From the NCBI GenBank assembly GCA_021770065.1, contig JAETRR010000024.1, positions 1 to 64,000 of the forward strand: a stretch of DNA of 64,000 nucleotides, in the 5' to 3' direction. Shown piece by piece: positions 51,100 to 60,962 of this stretch (its first letter is position 1; each line of letters starts with the position of its first letter). The stretch comes from Lachnoclostridium sp. GTDB taxonomy: Bacteria > Bacillota > Clostridia > Lachnospirales > Lachnospiraceae. A program made the position numbers and the translations under genes. The notes beneath the pieces were generated by a model. The model saw only the letters and a list, made by a program, of their open reading frames with translations, ran no database searches and had not been told where the DNA came from.

Positions 51100-51600
51100 A
51101 TGAGTAGCACCACCAGAGTCAACAAGGCAAATCAGGAGGAAGTTAAAATGAGAAAGCTTATTGTAGAAGCACCCGAATTAAAAGAAGGACAGACAGATAG
51201 CTCAGGAGGCATTCGCGAAAACGGTAAAATCTCTGTTCAGTACAAGAATCCTATTCCTTATGAAGAGCCAAAGTTAACGCCTGCTGCGCCTCAGAATACT
51301 TATACAAGAAAAGATATGTTAATAGATCGGGCAAAAGATCTTGCTATGGACGTAGGTACTGATATTGTATCAATGTTATGGTATGAGTATGGAAGACCTT
51401 TTTTTAAGGCTAAGTTACACCAATTAGGACAGAAGGCAGTTACATATCTTGAATCCCCTTCAAGAACAGTTCAATCATCCTCTGTTTTTGAAACCAAGGC
51501 ATCTAAAATCATTGATGCAGAATATGTTGAAATCCAGGAAGCAGATGATCTAGAAGATAATGACAAAATCATCCGCTTCCCAAAGCAGCATGTTAGTTAA
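51100..51600 (+). CDS. hypothetical prophage protein
   Basis: 166 residues from ATG 51100 (AAAGGAG eight bases ahead). No recognised domain. N-terminal half is charged and probably disordered; residues 70-115 (DRAKDLAMDVGTDIVSMLWYEYGRPFFKAKL) may form helices. The end overlaps the convergent endolysin gene by eight bases. Probably co-transcribed with the Smr-like gene. Confidence 0.65.
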   Translation: MSSTTRVNKANQEEVKMRKLIVEAPELKEGQTDSSGGIRENGKISVQYKNPIPYEEPKLTPAAPQNTYTRKDMLIDRAKDLAMDVGTDIVSMLWYEYGRPFFKAKLHQLGQKAVTYLESPSRTVQSSSVFETKASKIIDAEYVEIQEADDLEDNDKIIRFPKQHVS

Positions 51601-53098
51601 CTCGTTTACAATAGTCTAGGCTAATCCAGCCTGATCCAGATTTCAATTTACCCCATCCAAGTGCTGAGCCACTTCCGCTCTGCACTTGGGTGATCGTAAA
51701 CACTCCAACACCAGTGTACTGCCCTATCTTAGCCGTATTCGTCCCAGCACCTTTTCTGATATTCAAATCAGGAATACTTACCTTCACCACGAACGGACAA
51801 TCTGCATTCGTCATCCCACTTGCAACACCTTCCGCCACCTCAGGATAAACCTTCTTGCCATTCCAATCATAAACCTCGAATCCCGGATGCTTATCTGCCA
51901 TAGTCTTCGCATTAGCAAGTACCGTATAAGCCCCAAGCCGAGAATCAGCATCCTCCCAGTTCTTTCGCACTCGATAATACTTCACCACATCCGAAGCCTC
52001 ACCAGCCACATCATACTGAGTCAGATTCCATCTCTCGATAATACTGCAGAGTTTATCGACATAAGTAAAGGAAGTCGCGTACCCACCATCCTTTATGATC
52101 TGCACTGCCTTCTTATAATCCGTACATCCCTTAAGCCCATCATATCTAAGTTTGCTGCCATTCTTGGCTCCAAGAAGATAAGCACTATGGTCTGCAATCG
52201 AATCCTCCACACATCCATATCTTCTGAAATCAGCAGTAATGGTCACATAGCTTCCATCTGCATTCTGCTCCTGCGTCTGCTTGGTATAAACAGAGCTTCC
52301 ATCCCAAGTAGAACCGCCCCAGGTATTCCCACTCAAACTCTTCTTCATGCCAAAGCCGTTATTTGCTCCCTGCGCCAATTCACTCTTCCCGTAACCACTC
52401 TCCAGAATAAACTGAGCCATACTTACCGACGCAAGAATCCCTGACTTCTTCTGTTCTGCCGTAAACAAAGGTCCAACCTTTGCAATCACCTGTGCCTCTG
52501 TCAGATTCTGAAACTCTCTCGCCTGCATACCGGACGGAATCACTTCAGCTTCTCCACCGCTAAGTCTCGCTGTAACCTTTGCAGTCAAATCTCCAAGTCT
52601 TGCATAAAGCCAGTTTCCCGGGCAGCTCTTATTGGCAAACCATCGATGCACGGTAATGAGCATTTCATCATCCTTCGGATGGTAGAGCAAAGACTTATCC
52701 TTATCTCCAAACCAAAGAAGTTTCTTCTTACCATTTCTCTGGCAGATATCCACACACAAGTCAATCAGCCTGTCATAGACAACCTCATTCATGGCATAAG
52801 GCTCCACCTTGCTGGAAGCGCACTCAATGGTAACCGCTCTCTGATCATTCTCATTGCTGGAAGTACACCAGGAACGATTCTTTTCTTCCACATACATTCC
52901 AACCCTGCCATCCTTATCAATTCCATAATTAGAAGAGGCCTGGGTGGACGGTCTATGAAACCAATCCCCCAAGCCTTCTGCAGTACACTGTCCCACAACA
53001 CAGTGCGGCGATATTCTATCAATCCTCTTTGTACGCTGTCCGGAATGATTCGGACTAAGTAGCGTAAACGCCACCAAAGGGCTATTTGTATATCCCAT
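51593..53098 (-). CDS. endolysin: N-acetylmuramoyl-L-alanine amidase with glucosaminidase and SH3-like domains
   Basis: 501 residues. Residues 1-175 are an Amidase_2 domain with zinc ligands in PHCVVGQ (His near 32) and HRWFANKSCPGNWL (His and Cys near 160-168). Residues 205-365 are a glucosaminidase (GH73-like: ILASVSMAQFILESGYGKSELA with catalytic Glu). Residues 425-501 are SH3-like (LNIRKGAGTNTAKIGQY), for wall binding. A two-activity lysin. One base after it upstream lies the holin stop. Confidence 0.93.
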   Translation of the reverse strand: MGYTNSPLVAFTLLSPNHSGQRTKRIDRISPHCVVGQCTAEGLGDWFHRPSTQASSNYGIDKDGRVGMYVEEKNRSWCTSSNENDQRAVTIECASSKVEPYAMNEVVYDRLIDLCVDICQRNGKKKLLWFGDKDKSLLYHPKDDEMLITVHRWFANKSCPGNWLYARLGDLTAKVTARLSGGEAEVIPSGMQAREFQNLTEAQVIAKVGPLFTAEQKKSGILASVSMAQFILESGYGKSELAQGANNGFGMKKSLSGNTWGGSTWDGSSVYTKQTQEQNADGSYVTITADFRRYGCVEDSIADHSAYLLGAKNGSKLRYDGLKGCTDYKKAVQIIKDGGYATSFTYVDKLCSIIERWNLTQYDVAGEASDVVKYYRVRKNWEDADSRLGAYTVLANAKTMADKHPGFEVYDWNGKKVYPEVAEGVASGMTNADCPFVVKVSIPDLNIRKGAGTNTAKIGQYTGVGVFTITQVQSGSGSALGWGKLKSGSGWISLDYCKRVN

Positions 53099-53100
53099 AC

Positions 53101-53520
53101 TTACTCACCATCCTTATCCTCTTCACTGCGGTCATGTAGCTGCTCCAACACCTTCTTAAGCTTCTCCGGAATCGGCAACCCCAGATGTCCTGCATTCTCA
53201 AGCAAAGAAATCCCCTCATTACTGAGATAGAAAAAGATCACTGCCGTTCTCAAAATGGAACCATTTCCGATGACCTGCACATCCAATACATTTGCAATTC
53301 CAACCAGCATAAAGATAAGTACCTTCCTACAGATTCCCTTGAAACCAACCTCGGAAGAAAGCTTCTTGTCTGCAATCGCACACATAATTCCCGTGATGTA
53401 ATCCGCCACCACAAACAAAAGCAATGCCAGAATCAAACCATCACACCCTCCCAGGAAATAGCCAAGCCATCCTCCAATCCCGGTAAACACAAGCTGCACC
53501 ATACTCCAAAACTCTTTCAT
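53101..53520 (-). CDS. phage holin (toxin secretion/lysis holin family)
   Basis: 139 residues. Three hydrophobic segments (about 8-24, 28-50 and 65-85: GLILALLLFVVADYITGIMCAI) followed by KLSSEVGFKGICRKVLIFMLVGIANVLD, the signature of the phage_holin_4 family, and a charged tail. Forms the membrane lesion that releases the endolysin encoded next. Confidence 0.9.
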   Translation of the reverse strand: MKEFWSMVQLVFTGIGGWLGYFLGGCDGLILALLLFVVADYITGIMCAIADKKLSSEVGFKGICRKVLIFMLVGIANVLDVQVIGNGSILRTAVIFFYLSNEGISLLENAGHLGLPIPEKLKKVLEQLHDRSEEDKDGE

Positions 53521-53605
53521 ATCCTCTCATCCTCCTAAAAAATGTGTATAGAAAAAGCAGCTGCCCACCTAAGAGCAACTGCCTCATCCCAAAATGCCAT
53601 CCTTA

Positions 53606-55006
53606 TCAGCTGTCCTCTTCCGTCAGCTCATAGGTAATCTTCATCGTCTTATCCGTAGTCTTTACCACCGCCGTACTTAAATTATTGATACTGGCCAGAT
53701 ACGGTGTCAGCAAAAAGCACATCCTGTAATCCGAACCATAATTTCCGCCCCATCCAAAACAAAACTCCTTGTACTGGAAAAGCGGCGTACCCAGATTCAG
53801 AAGCCTTGTACTTCCAACTGTCGGCACCACAGTATCATCCGGCTTAATCTGATAGTCCCATCCGATAATCAGGTCATTTACCATAAACAGATAATTCGCA
53901 CAGGTACCAGAACCGGTCTGGGACTTCCCGGCAGAAGTAAATCCGAACGGAATCAAAGTCACATCCGTGGAATTACTGAGATTAATCTTGTATATACCCT
54001 CATCATTGTAAGCAGTCAGATACAGATATCCATTACGGATAACACCTCTCACGGATCTCTGGGCATAGGTATCCACCTTGAAGCTTCCAATTGCTTTCAG
54101 ATAACAGTTGGACAACGTCCATACACCTTCTGTCATGGTGTAATCATCCTTCTTAATCTTCACCCAGTACATCTTGGCATCCCCTGAGGAATTCGCCTGA
54201 TTGGCAAATCCATACCAGTACCCGTCATGCCCGTCCAAAAAGTCCCCATAAGGTGTATAGCTTCCAAGGAACTTAAAGGTGCTGCAGGGAATCACCTTTT
54301 CCTCAAGCAAAGCATTGGTGGTATCATTCAGCCTGTCATTCAGTCCCAGCGTAAACACCGGAAGCCTTCTCTTATGGATGATCACGGCACTGTCCTGAAA
54401 CCGAATGCTGATCACGAGATTGTTCTCAAAATCCACCTCCACAGCACTGAACAGCTCCGCAAGTTCTTCTACCGTCTGTGTCTCCAATCTGGTCTCCATG
54501 ATCTGATAAAAAGCAGCCTTGGAATTCTCCATACTGCCATAAGCTGCCACACCGCCCTGTTTGGAAGTCAGAGCCACCGCCGCAATGGTTCCGTTTCCCT
54601 GGCTTGGTGTAAACTCCCACACAAACCGGTACCCATTATCCAAGGGCTTACTCTCCGTCAGATTCATGCTTCCCCTTGCCACGTCCGCAGTGGCGTTGAC
54701 ATCGTTGGATGCATATGCCACCGGAAGCTTATTTGTGGACGGATAGATATTGTCCGCATCCTCCGTCAAGGCTTCTGAATAAAGCAGTATACCCCCAATC
54801 ATGTTAGGACAGATAGGAAGCATGTTATCATTCCAGAGAAGATGTGTATCATACTCCCCTGCCACAGAATAAAAAATACCCATAGGATTCAATCCTAGGA
54901 TATGATTTACCGCATTCGTTACCATATTCTCTTCCTGTACCCTTTCCACCACTTCCCCGGTGACATCATCAATCATCTCGATGACCATATTTCCTTTCAG
55001 CTTCAT
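53606..55006 (-). CDS. phage structural protein, probable tail fibre/receptor-binding region
   Basis: 466 residues. Starts MKLKGNMVIEMIDDVTGEVVERVQEENMVTNAVNHIL and continues as beta-rich sequence full of Gly, Asn and Tyr. I do not recognise a named domain. Position after the large tail protein and before the holin fits a tail-tip or fibre protein. Confidence 0.65.
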   Translation of the reverse strand: MKLKGNMVIEMIDDVTGEVVERVQEENMVTNAVNHILGLNPMGIFYSVAGEYDTHLLWNDNMLPICPNMIGGILLYSEALTEDADNIYPSTNKLPVAYASNDVNATADVARGSMNLTESKPLDNGYRFVWEFTPSQGNGTIAAVALTSKQGGVAAYGSMENSKAAFYQIMETRLETQTVEELAELFSAVEVDFENNLVISIRFQDSAVIIHKRRLPVFTLGLNDRLNDTTNALLEEKVIPCSTFKFLGSYTPYGDFLDGHDGYWYGFANQANSSGDAKMYWVKIKKDDYTMTEGVWTLSNCYLKAIGSFKVDTYAQRSVRGVIRNGYLYLTAYNDEGIYKINLSNSTDVTLIPFGFTSAGKSQTGSGTCANYLFMVNDLIIGWDYQIKPDDTVVPTVGSTRLLNLGTPLFQYKEFCFGWGGNYGSDYRMCFLLTPYLASINNLSTAVVKTTDKTMKITYELTEEDS

Positions 55007-55012
55007 CCTTAC

Positions 55013-56959
55013 CTACCTTTCCACCGGCATTGCAAATGCGCCGATTCCAAATCTTCCATGAACCACATCACTGTAGGTTCTCTTCACAAGCTCATCAATC
55101 TTCCAAGTGATATTCTCGTCAACAGCAGCCATCTGTAGCATGCCACCAATTTTAACTTTCTTAATGGTTTCCTCAAGTCTGATCTCTCCATCCCAGGCTT
55201 CCCCGGCACCCATAGACTGACCCATAATTGCTGCAAGACAGTCACCGGTATTCACTGTAACGGTTCCACCCGTTGCCCTTGCATACACATTGAAAATGTT
55301 TCTATAATTCGCCACCAAATCTTCAATCGGGTAATACAGCATGATGGAATGCTTTCCGGAATGCCAGGTATCTTCCGGCTGATGAATCTCGATGATGTTG
55401 CCATTGAACTCAAAGGTAAAATGAACCACCACCTGCCCATCTTCCTTCCAGACCACAGGCATTTCCACAGACAGCATCTGCTCTTTTGTGTTGCCAATCA
55501 CCTTAGGCTCCTCAGATATACCTCCCTCTGACGCATCCCCCGTAGCGACACCACCATCTTCAGAGCCGGTAACCTCACTTTCTGTACCATTTTCTTCCTC
55601 AGGCAACACCTCTTCTACTTTCTCTGTCACTTCCACCGAAGGAATCACTACATCCCCTCTTGCAACCACAGACCTCTCCACCTGATCTGCATTCACACCC
55701 ACAATCACAGACCCAAAGAACTGCGCCATAACCGCTTCATTCGGTGCAAATTCAATAGAAATGATCTTCACATCACTCTCGCCTACCGTAAAAGAGCTGG
55801 CATTGGTAAAGGTATGAATACCAATCTTGCCAGCTTCCTTGTTATCTATAATCTGATTTAAGAGTCCTGAAATATTCTTATCATTCTTTGACTTTGCATG
55901 TGCCAGTCTCGGATTCTTTCCAACACCCTTCAGTGTGTGCTTCCCGCCAATCTTACACTGCATGGAAGTGATAGCAGATATTCTGTTTTCGTCTGCCTGT
56001 CCACCCTTAAACCGGATCACATCTCCCAAGTCCAAAGCGGGATTTCCTGTTGTTTCCGAATCAAAAGGAACATAATCCACAACCGACAAGTCATTCAGGA
56101 TATTCATACACAGCTGCTCCCTGGTTTCTTTCAAGCCAAACTGCAACAGAGGATTCACACCCAGATTCATTGTCAGCCCGTCATCCGGATCCAGATGATA
56201 ATACTCTGCCGTTTCCGTTTTCATGTTGGTAGAAGAAACCGCTGTGTACCTTGTAATGAAATCAGAAAAGCTGCTGGTAAAGCGGTGCTTTGTTTCCAGT
56301 TCCATCACCGGCTCATTGCCATATTTCCTTAGTTCCAGCTTGCCCTCCCGGTTGATACAGAAAAACCCACCAAGAACCTGCCCCACATAGTAGAGCACAT
56401 CCCGGTATGTCTCAATATCATTCTCCGTATAAATGGAAAGTAGTTCCGTTCCATTGGGCATCGCTTCATAATCCGCCTGACTCTGTGCCATCTCCACCTT
56501 ACAGGCCTTGCTGCACAAGTTCACAAAATCAAACACCGTGCCAATGGTTTCAAAACCATTGAAGCTCTTGTCAAATCGAAGCATAAAATCATAGGCTTTC
56601 AGCTCCAAAGTCTTGATATTACGGTTAGCCTCCGACACCTCAAAGATTCCCATTGGAACCTCTTCAAAAGTACCATCAGACAGTCTTAGATGATAAAACA
56701 ATTCCACCAGAGCATCTTCCAAAGTATATCTGTCAATATCAGATAAAAGCGTAATCCCCATCTCCGCTGCATACACCGTACCAAGCTCAATCTCCGTAGA
56801 ACCGCAGCACTGACTGGAAATATATCCGCTCCCCTTTACGATATCATTAGCACCAAACTCATACGTGGTACCCTTCGTTGTCGTTATCCTTCCCGACCAA
56901 TAATATCTTCTTGTGTTCTCCTGCACCGCCTGCAGGAATACCTCACTCACCGGATACAA
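55013..56959 (-). CDS. phage tail protein (baseplate/tail-associated)
   Basis: 648 residues. N-terminal half (YYWSGRITTTKGTTYEFGAND; LEDALVELFYHLRLSDGTFEEVPMGIFEV) resembles siphophage distal-tail or endopeptidase-associated proteins. Residues about 445-490 are a low-complexity acidic Glu/Gly/Ser/Thr linker. The C-terminal part is beta-rich. Ends six bases before the fibre gene; the upstream gene is the inserted metallopeptidase. Confidence 0.7.
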   Translation of the reverse strand: MYPVSEVFLQAVQENTRRYYWSGRITTTKGTTYEFGANDIVKGSGYISSQCCGSTEIELGTVYAAEMGITLLSDIDRYTLEDALVELFYHLRLSDGTFEEVPMGIFEVSEANRNIKTLELKAYDFMLRFDKSFNGFETIGTVFDFVNLCSKACKVEMAQSQADYEAMPNGTELLSIYTENDIETYRDVLYYVGQVLGGFFCINREGKLELRKYGNEPVMELETKHRFTSSFSDFITRYTAVSSTNMKTETAEYYHLDPDDGLTMNLGVNPLLQFGLKETREQLCMNILNDLSVVDYVPFDSETTGNPALDLGDVIRFKGGQADENRISAITSMQCKIGGKHTLKGVGKNPRLAHAKSKNDKNISGLLNQIIDNKEAGKIGIHTFTNASSFTVGESDVKIISIEFAPNEAVMAQFFGSVIVGVNADQVERSVVARGDVVIPSVEVTEKVEEVLPEEENGTESEVTGSEDGGVATGDASEGGISEEPKVIGNTKEQMLSVEMPVVWKEDGQVVVHFTFEFNGNIIEIHQPEDTWHSGKHSIMLYYPIEDLVANYRNIFNVYARATGGTVTVNTGDCLAAIMGQSMGAGEAWDGEIRLEETIKKVKIGGMLQMAAVDENITWKIDELVKRTYSDVVHGRFGIGAFAMPVER

Positions 56960-56986
56960 AAGACCACCTTCCTTCCAAAAATAAAA

Positions 56987-57012
56987 GCACCAGCCAACTT
57001 AATGACCGATGC
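56987..57012 (-). terminator. terminator of the metallopeptidase gene
   Basis: On the minus strand GCATCGG pairs with CTGGTGC (two G-U pairs) around a loop and is followed by TTTTATTTTT, 21 bases after the stop codon. Confidence 0.65.
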
Positions 57013-57032
57013 CAAATTTTTTATTATTCGCT

Positions 57033-57680
57033 TTATTCCCCTTTTCCAAAACTAGAATATAACATCTTTAATGCGTCCTCAATCTTTACCATTGCGAATT
57101 CGTCTGCTTCTTTCTCTTTTGGTATGTTTCTATACTCCATCATGTATTGTTCTGCTAATTTCCTTTCTTTTACGGTTTGAATACATTCATTCCCCTTATT
57201 TATTCGCTCTCGTCGTCGGATTTCCAACTCACTCATTTTATTAAAATTATCTTTTTCAAGATCAATGTCCATTTCCATAAATGAATTAACATTGCACTTT
57301 AGCTCATTGAATTGATTCCAATGACCTACTTCATGTAAAAACAGAAAGATAATAAATGCCTCATCAATATTCTTTATGTTACTACAATGCTGAGTAATAT
57401 TTTTGCATGTCCATTCATATATCCCAGTCCCATCACAATTTTTATATATATCTATAATCTCCTCGATAGTCAAATTAGGAATATGTATACATGCCGATGT
57501 ACTTACAAATTCATTCTTTTTATATTTCCGTTCGTACTTCTCCCGTTCTTTTCCCTCGACCGGTGTAAAATAAATAATATGCCCTCCTCCCAAAATAGTA
57601 TCCTTCACTTTCTCAATATCATCAAAAATAACTTTTACATCATATTGATTGATTACATTTATCAAATCACTTATCTTCAT
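57033..57680 (-). CDS. HEXXH metallopeptidase-like protein, AT-rich moron
   Basis: 215 residues. FLFLHEVGHWNQF near residue 110 is a zinc-peptidase HExxH helix; the third ligand may be a Glu in KEKEADEFAMVKIED near 195 (ExxxD type, as in ImmA-like proteins). No signal peptide or membrane segment, so cytoplasmic. Base composition is clearly more AT-rich than flanking tail genes. It has its own promoter (57716-57744) and terminator, interrupting the tail operon. Function unknown; an ImmA/IrrE-like regulator protease or host-interaction factor are possibilities. Confidence 0.75.
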   Translation of the reverse strand: MKISDLINVINQYDVKVIFDDIEKVKDTILGGGHIIYFTPVEGKEREKYERKYKKNEFVSTSACIHIPNLTIEEIIDIYKNCDGTGIYEWTCKNITQHCSNIKNIDEAFIIFLFLHEVGHWNQFNELKCNVNSFMEMDIDLEKDNFNKMSELEIRRRERINKGNECIQTVKERKLAEQYMMEYRNIPKEKEADEFAMVKIEDALKMLYSSFGKGE

Positions 57681-57715
57681 ACAGTACGCCCCTTTACAAT
57701 TCTAATCTTTCATTA

Positions 57716-57744
57716 ATTATATCGGTGCAAATAGATTTTGTCAT
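57716..57744 (-). promoter_or_regulatory. promoter of the metallopeptidase moron
   Basis: Minus-strand ATGACA (57739-57744), 17-base spacer, TATAAT (57716-57721), 36 bases before ATG 57680. Confidence 0.75.
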
Positions 57745-57750
57745 TACAAA

Positions 57751-58113
57751 CTACATTTCTTTCAGCGTAAAACTCACAATCCACAGCCCTTTATAGCTCG
57801 TATCCTTCTTAAGCTTCGCCTTGAATCCTTCCACATACATTTCCGTCTGCCTAACACTTGCAGTTTCCGGATCAAAGAATCCAACCCGAATCTTCTCCTG
57901 CTGTTTATACCCAGTAAGTAACCTCAGCCACTTCTGGGTAACAGAAAAGGAAACAGAAATCGTAACAACACCAGTTCTCACCACATCCCTCTGCACGGTT
58001 CCTGCCTCTGTTTCTCCACCACTGTCCGCTTCCTTATCCGCCATATCCACTTCATAACTATCCGGCAGAGGAAGATCCACGCCGTCAAAATTCAAATATT
58101 GAAAAAAAGCCAT
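57751..58113 (-). CDS. phage tail protein, small
   Basis: 120 residues: MAFFQYLNFDGVDLPLPDSYEVDMADKEAD and RVGFFDPETASVRQTEMYVEGFKAKL. Beta-rich. Encoded between the tape measure and the tail-tip proteins, where distal-tail or tail-terminus components normally are. Four bases after the tape measure stop. Confidence 0.7.
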   Translation of the reverse strand: MAFFQYLNFDGVDLPLPDSYEVDMADKEADSGGETEAGTVQRDVVRTGVVTISVSFSVTQKWLRLLTGYKQQEKIRVGFFDPETASVRQTEMYVEGFKAKLKKDTSYKGLWIVSFTLKEM

Positions 58114-58116
58114 CGT

Positions 58117-60948
58117 TTATCTCCCTCCACTTCTTAGATTTGCTCTCTGCTGGGCATTTACAATCACTTCATCCAGCATCGTACCGCCAAGGTACACAGG
58201 AATCACAATATCCCCGCTTCCACCAATAACAGAAGAAACCGCATCCTTAATCGCCGACACAAAACTACTCATATCTGCACTCGATACAGAACCACCACCT
58301 GCCATAGCCATCTGACCTGTATTCACTTGAGGATTTACCACCATATCTGCAGCAAGACCGCTCACTGCATCCTTTACCATGCCCTTGCTCTTCTCAATAC
58401 CCTTAGCCAGTCCGGACATAAAGTCAGGCATCCAGCTCTCGTATTCCGTCAGAGGTCCTTCATCCGGTACAGAGAAATGCAGGAAGGATTTGATTGTATC
58501 AGCCACACTGCAAACCGCATCCTTCACCTTTCCAATGCAGGACTTGATACCATTCACAATACCATTGATGATATCTGCTCCCCAGCTGAACGCCGAAGAA
58601 GCCAGATTCTTAATGAAATTCACCGCGTTGGTAAATCCATTTTTGATAGTATTGTAGATTCCCGAAATGGTATTCTTAATCCCATTCCACATGGTACTGA
58701 AAGCAGTTGACACCGCCGTCTTAATGGCATTCACAACGGTAATCACTGTATTCTTGATACCGTTCCAAACTGTCGTGATAGTATTCTTGATACCATTCAC
58801 CACTGTGGTAACCACATTTTTGATGGCATTCCACACTGTAGAAAATACTGTCTTGATAGCATTCAGCACGGTCGTAATTACTGTCTTAATAGTATTCCAT
58901 GCAGTAGTAAGGAAAATACTGATCGCCGTAACCACCGTAGTCACCACAGTCTTGATTCCATTCCAAATGGTGGTAAAGAAGGTAGAAATCGCATTCCAGA
59001 CGGTCTCTGCCACAGACTTGATGGTATTCCACATAGTCGATAAAAAGGTGCTGATTGCATTCACAACGGTAGTAAAGGTATTCTTGATTCCTTCCCAAAG
59101 TCCGGTAAAGAAAGAAGCCAAGCCATTCCAAACCGTTTCCGCTGTAGTCTTGATAAACTCCCATGCCGCCACAAAGAATTCCTTCAAAGCTTCCCAGACT
59201 GCAACCGCAATCTCCTTAATGCTTTCCCACAAATCTATCCAGAACTGCCGGAACTCATCACAGTTATTCCAAAGGTAAATAAACGCCGCCACCAATGCTG
59301 CAATGGCTGCAATAATCAGCACAATCGGATTAGCAAGCATGGTCGCATTCAGTGCCAGGAACGCAGTCTTTACTGCCTTAATCACACCCACAACCTTTGG
59401 CACAATAGTCATAATCGTGCCCACTGCAGTAATGATTTTTCCTATGATAATCAGTACCGGTCTCAGTGCCGCCGCAATCAGTGCAACCGTCACAATGGTT
59501 TCCTTCACACCGTCCGGTAGGCTGTTCAGCATATCAATAAATCCCTGCACCCAGCCAACAATCTTTTTCACTGCAGGTAACAGAATCTCCCCAAAAGAAA
59601 TGGCCAGCTCCTGCAACTGAGATTTCAGTATGGTGAGCTGACCTTCCAGGTTATTGTTCATGGTGTCTGCCATACTCTGCGCAGCACCATTACAGTTATC
59701 TATTGCTCCTGAGAGCTTTGCAATATCTCCTTCTCCTGCATTCATCAGTGCAAGGAACCCTGACATGGCATTCTTTCCTACCAACGATTCCGCCGCAGCA
59801 GCCTTCTCCGACTCGGACAAACCGCTAAAGGCTGTTCTGCAGTCTGCCAGAATATCCGACAAATCCCTCATGGAACCATCTGCATTGGTGGTGGCAACTG
59901 TCACCTCACCAATATTCTCACCGCATATCTTAACCTCACCGGAAAGATTCGTCATAATCGTTCGAAGGGAAGTACCAGCCTGAGTGGACTTGATTCCGGC
60001 ATTTGCCATCAGTCCAATGGCTTCCGCGGTATCTTCCACTGAGAACCCCAAAGCACCTGCAATCGGCGCACAGTACTTGAAGGTCTCACCCATCATAGAT
60101 ACATTGGTGTTGGCGTTACTGGAAGCCGCTGCCAATACATCTGCAAAGTGCCCCGAATCCTGAGCGGACAAACCAAAGGCTGTAAGTGCATCCGTTACAA
60201 TATCCGATGTGGTAGCCAAATCTTCCCCAGAAGCAGCCGTCAGGTTCATTACGCCTTCAATACCGGAAAGCATGTCCTCTGTCTTCCAGCCAGCCATTGC
60301 CATGTAATTCATAGCCTCAGCCGCTTCAGATGCAGAAAACTTGGTCTTACTTCCCATCTCTCTGGCTTTCTTCGTCAGAGCCTCCAAATCACTTCCGGTT
60401 GCTCCCGATACCGCTGCAACCTTACTCATAGCAGATTCAAAATCTGCCGCAGTCTTCACAGAAGCAGTACCAAGAGCTGTTACCGTAGCAGTAACCGGCA
60501 AAAGTTTCTTTCCTGCCCCTTCAATGTTACTACCTACATCCTTTAACTTCTCACCAGTCGCAGAAATCTTCTGCAAAGCCGCAGCAGACTGGTTTGCCTG
60601 TTCTTCCAGCCTTTTCAGTTCATTCTCTGTTTCAATAATCTCTCTTTGCAGAGCATCATACTGATCTTTGGAAATCGTTCCATCGTTTAATGCTTTCTCT
60701 GCCTGCTCCGCCGCAGTCTTTAAGGTTTCCAGCTTCTCCTTCGTTTCCTTAACCGCATCTCCAAGCAGCTTATGCTTCTGAGCCAAAAGCTCTGTATTGC
60801 CAGGATCCAGCTTAAGAAGCTTTTCCACATCCTTAAGTTGAGCCTGGGTATTCCTGATTTCAGTATTAACGCCTTTTAATGCTGTTTGAAGTTTCGTGGT
60901 ATCGCCGCCAATCTCGATAGTGATACCTTTAATTCTCGATGCAGCCAT
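58117..60948 (-). CDS. phage tail tape measure protein
   Basis: 943 residues. Coiled coil at 30-125 (AQLKDVEKLLKLDPGNTELLAQKHKLLGDAVKETKEKLE), PhageMin_Tail domain at about 150-370 (FESAMSKVAAVSGATGSDLEALTKKAREMGSKTKFSASEAAEAMNYM), hydrophobic segments at 480-570, then an 11-residue repeat array at about 590-760 (consensus TVWNAIKTVVT). Sets tail length and helps DNA entry. A ~2.8-kb gene predicts a tail of ordinary siphophage length. Confidence 0.95.
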   Translation of the reverse strand: MAASRIKGITIEIGGDTTKLQTALKGVNTEIRNTQAQLKDVEKLLKLDPGNTELLAQKHKLLGDAVKETKEKLETLKTAAEQAEKALNDGTISKDQYDALQREIIETENELKRLEEQANQSAAALQKISATGEKLKDVGSNIEGAGKKLLPVTATVTALGTASVKTAADFESAMSKVAAVSGATGSDLEALTKKAREMGSKTKFSASEAAEAMNYMAMAGWKTEDMLSGIEGVMNLTAASGEDLATTSDIVTDALTAFGLSAQDSGHFADVLAAASSNANTNVSMMGETFKYCAPIAGALGFSVEDTAEAIGLMANAGIKSTQAGTSLRTIMTNLSGEVKICGENIGEVTVATTNADGSMRDLSDILADCRTAFSGLSESEKAAAAESLVGKNAMSGFLALMNAGEGDIAKLSGAIDNCNGAAQSMADTMNNNLEGQLTILKSQLQELAISFGEILLPAVKKIVGWVQGFIDMLNSLPDGVKETIVTVALIAAALRPVLIIIGKIITAVGTIMTIVPKVVGVIKAVKTAFLALNATMLANPIVLIIAAIAALVAAFIYLWNNCDEFRQFWIDLWESIKEIAVAVWEALKEFFVAAWEFIKTTAETVWNGLASFFTGLWEGIKNTFTTVVNAISTFLSTMWNTIKSVAETVWNAISTFFTTIWNGIKTVVTTVVTAISIFLTTAWNTIKTVITTVLNAIKTVFSTVWNAIKNVVTTVVNGIKNTITTVWNGIKNTVITVVNAIKTAVSTAFSTMWNGIKNTISGIYNTIKNGFTNAVNFIKNLASSAFSWGADIINGIVNGIKSCIGKVKDAVCSVADTIKSFLHFSVPDEGPLTEYESWMPDFMSGLAKGIEKSKGMVKDAVSGLAADMVVNPQVNTGQMAMAGGGSVSSADMSSFVSAIKDAVSSVIGGSGDIVIPVYLGGTMLDEVIVNAQQRANLRSGGR

Positions 60949-60962
60949 ACCGAACCTCCCTT

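Noticed and set aside
58667..59278. Plus-strand 203-codon frame opposite the tape measure gene
   Set aside because: Produced by the 33-bp periodic repeat on the other strand; low-complexity Val/Phe translation.
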